Shown: positions 12,770-14,163 of the stretch, in pieces
Layout of the letters: every line of letters begins with the position of its first letter
How positions within the stretch are numbered: the stretch's first letter is position 1
Source of the DNA: Kiritimatiellia bacterium
Lineage (GTDB): Bacteria; Verrucomicrobiota; Kiritimatiellia; SLAD01
Assembly (NCBI GenBank): GCA_007126995.1
Contig: SLAD01000166.1
Location: 1 to 14,163 of the forward strand
Direction of reading: 5' to 3'
Length of the DNA stretch: 14,163 nt
Made by a program: the position numbers and the translations under genes
Notes under the pieces: generated by a model
The model's database searches: none
Told to the model about the DNA's origin: nothing
Seen by the model: the letters and a program-made list of their open reading frames with translations, nothing else

Positions 12770-13500
12770 ATTACCCTAGACACTACTTTGTCACGGGAAC
12801 CGATACGGGCGTCGGCAAAACGCTCGTGAGCAGTCTATTGCTGCATCACTTGCGGCGCACCAACCGGTCGGCCATCTATATGAAGCCGGTGCAAACCGGT
12901 TGCCTGGGCTCAGCCACGGACGTGTTGGCCCCGGATGTGGAATACGTTTACACGGCTAATGCGTGTCCGGTTCCCGAACCATTCCATCGCGCAATCTGTC
13001 CTTATCGCCTCATGCTGCCTGCATCCCCCCACCTCGCGGCCGAAGAGGAGGGTGTGTCGATCAGCGTAGATCGGATCACCACGGCATTCGAATCGCTACG
13101 TGATCATTTCGAATATTGCATCCTGGAGGGTGCCGGCGGCATACTGGTCCCCCTTTCGCGCGATCTCTTCATGCTGGACCTCATGAAGGCGCTGGCGTTG
13201 CCGGTCATCGTGGTCTGTCGACCGGCGCTCGGCACCCTGAATCACACCTTGATGACCTTGAACTTGATCCGGGCCGCCGGGCTCGTCGTGCATGGACTGG
13301 TGGTTGTCCACACCGTCCCCGCTTCGGACGACCCGACTGAGCAAGCGATCATTGCCGACAACCTCCAAACGCTTGAACAACTCGGTCAAACCGCTATAAT
13401 CGCGTGTTTGCCGTATATCTCGGGTTTGCAAGACCCGATGCAGGCGCGTGCGTGGCTCAATGATGCCGCGCCCGTGCTCAATGGTGTGACCGATGTGTGA
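12766..13500 (+). CDS. bioD: Dethiobiotin synthetase BioD
   Basis: Closes the ureido ring of dethiobiotin from DAPA, CO2 and ATP. The protein is 244 residues. It has the P-loop GTDTGVGKT (11-19), Lys40 in MKPVQTG, PASPHLAAEEEG (85-96), EGAGGILVPL (121-130) and LGTLNHTL (155-162), all in family order. It starts with an ATGA overlap on the bioH stop and has AGGAG (12753-12757) 8 bases upstream. The start at 12640 lies inside bioH and is rejected. It is a plain BioD, not a BioD-BioA fusion; no aminotransferase follows. Confidence 0.95.
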   Translation: MNYPRHYFVTGTDTGVGKTLVSSLLLHHLRRTNRSAIYMKPVQTGCLGSATDVLAPDVEYVYTANACPVPEPFHRAICPYRLMLPASPHLAAEEEGVSISVDRITTAFESLRDHFEYCILEGAGGILVPLSRDLFMLDLMKALALPVIVVCRPALGTLNHTLMTLNLIRAAGLVVHGLVVVHTVPASDDPTEQAIIADNLQTLEQLGQTAIIACLPYISGLQDPMQARAWLNDAAPVLNGVTDV

Positions 13501-13509
13501 TGTGTGATG
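13493..13509 (+). repeat. 7-base tandem repeat at the bioD/transporter junction
   Basis: ATGTGTG occurs twice in tandem followed by a third ATG (13507-13509). The bioD stop (13498-13500) and the start of the next gene (13507) both sit in it. Confidence 0.6.
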
Positions 13510-14163
13510 AGTGGCAGTGACCTATTCTTTTTGATTTCCGCGGTATTGGGCGGCTTGGCGTTATTCATTTTTGGCATGAACGTCATGACGGATGGCTTAC
13601 GCCAAGCGGCCGGCCACCGACTGCGTGACATCTTAACACGCACAACGGCAAATCGTTGGGCCGGACTGGGCCTCGGGAATGTGCTCGGCCTACTCATCCA
13701 CAGCAGTGGCACCTCCGTTATGCTGGTGGGATTCGTGAATGCCGGCTTGATGACGCTCACGCAAGCCATACCCGTTGTACTGGGCGCCAATGTAGGCACG
13801 ACCATCTCTATGCAGGCGATCTCCTTCCGCCTGGGTGACTACGCCTTTTTCATCATTGCCATCGGCTTCATCCTGCGAATGGCCATACCCGATCCGCGTT
13901 TCAAACAGATTGGGCTGGCCTTGCTGGGATTCGGCCTCCTGTTTCTCGGCATGACCATTATGAGCGATGCCATCAAACCGCATCGCGATACGCTGGCGCC
14001 ATTTTTGGCCCAAATCACCGCTGAAAACTTCGGCGGACTACTCCTCGGCGTACTACTGGCTACCGCCATAACCGCCGTCATCCAGAGTAGCGGGGCCACC
14101 GTTGGGATGGCCTTTGCCTTGGTTCAGGCCGGCGTGTTCACCTCTATCGAGCAAACCTATCCG
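13507..14163 (+). CDS. Na+/phosphate cotransporter family protein, 3' truncated by window
   Basis: Open to the last base, 219 residues seen. Integral inner-membrane transporter of the NptA/PNaS type (Na/Pi cotransporter II-related), moving phosphate with sodium, though family members can differ in substrate. The family's inverted repeat is visible: HSSGTSVMLVGFVNAG (65-80) with GANVGTT (93-99), then VIQSSGATVGMAFALVQAG (191-209). Hydrophobic segments lie at about 6-24, 54-64, 68-80, 112-124, 134-150 and 178-192. The ATG at 13507 follows bioD by six bases with no clear ribosome binding site, so it is likely translated by coupling. A GTG at 13504 is the only closer alternative. Full family members are about 310 residues, or 540-600 with a C-terminal PhoU-like domain, so a large part is outside the window. 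Confidence 0.88.
   Translation, partial: MSGSDLFFLISAVLGGLALFIFGMNVMTDGLRQAAGHRLRDILTRTTANRWAGLGLGNVLGLLIHSSGTSVMLVGFVNAGLMTLTQAIPVVLGANVGTTISMQAISFRLGDYAFFIIAIGFILRMAIPDPRFKQIGLALLGFGLLFLGMTIMSDAIKPHRDTLAPFLAQITAENFGGLLLGVLLATAITAVIQSSGATVGMAFALVQAGVFTSIEQTYP

Overview
This is a bacterial chromosomal window, GC-moderate to GC-rich by eye, with seven genes. I infer a free-living member of the PVC group, most like Kiritimatiellota or Verrucomicrobiota. The grounds are a very long secreted protein built from beta-sandwich modules of the kind common there (choice-of-anchor D/ASH, MBG-like, FN3), its C-terminal Asp-rich segment followed by a small domain ending in a YRV-type motif, and an HPr-like carrier with no PTS genes nearby. 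This rests on recognised sequence style, not on a phylogenetic marker.

Left part (1-1070): a small palindromic repeat element lies at 82-264, with two direct copies and one inverted arm. The second copy supplies a hairpin plus T-tract directly after the thiM stop. thiM (hydroxyethylthiazole kinase, thiamin salvage) is on the minus strand.

Middle part (1118-8761, minus): one gene of about 7.6 kb encodes a 2547-residue exported protein with two complete subtilisin-family (S8) catalytic domains. The first is KP-43-like, near the N-terminus. The second carries its own propeptide and appears inserted inside a choice-of-anchor D/ASH beta-sandwich, whose two halves lie on either side of it. An FN3 domain in the middle is likewise split by an insert of about 140 residues. 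This is the most unusual object in the window.

Intergenic part (8762-9398): an AT-rich stretch upstream of the protease gene is followed by three perfect inverted repeats within about 100 bases. No gene is recognised here.

Right part (9399-14163): a biotin locus. bioB and an HPr-like gene run leftward. bioF, bioH and bioD run rightward with ATGA overlaps, followed six bases after bioD by a truncated Na+/phosphate cotransporter-family gene. Together BioF, BioD and BioB cover KAPA synthesis, dethiobiotin synthesis and sulfur insertion, and BioH would release pimeloyl-ACP from its methyl ester. BioC and the KAPA-to-DAPA aminotransferase (BioA or BioK) are not in the window.

The two arms of the biotin locus share a 148-base divergent control region with a C/G-rich hairpin in the bioB leader. 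No tRNA, rRNA, CRISPR array, transposase or phage gene was seen.
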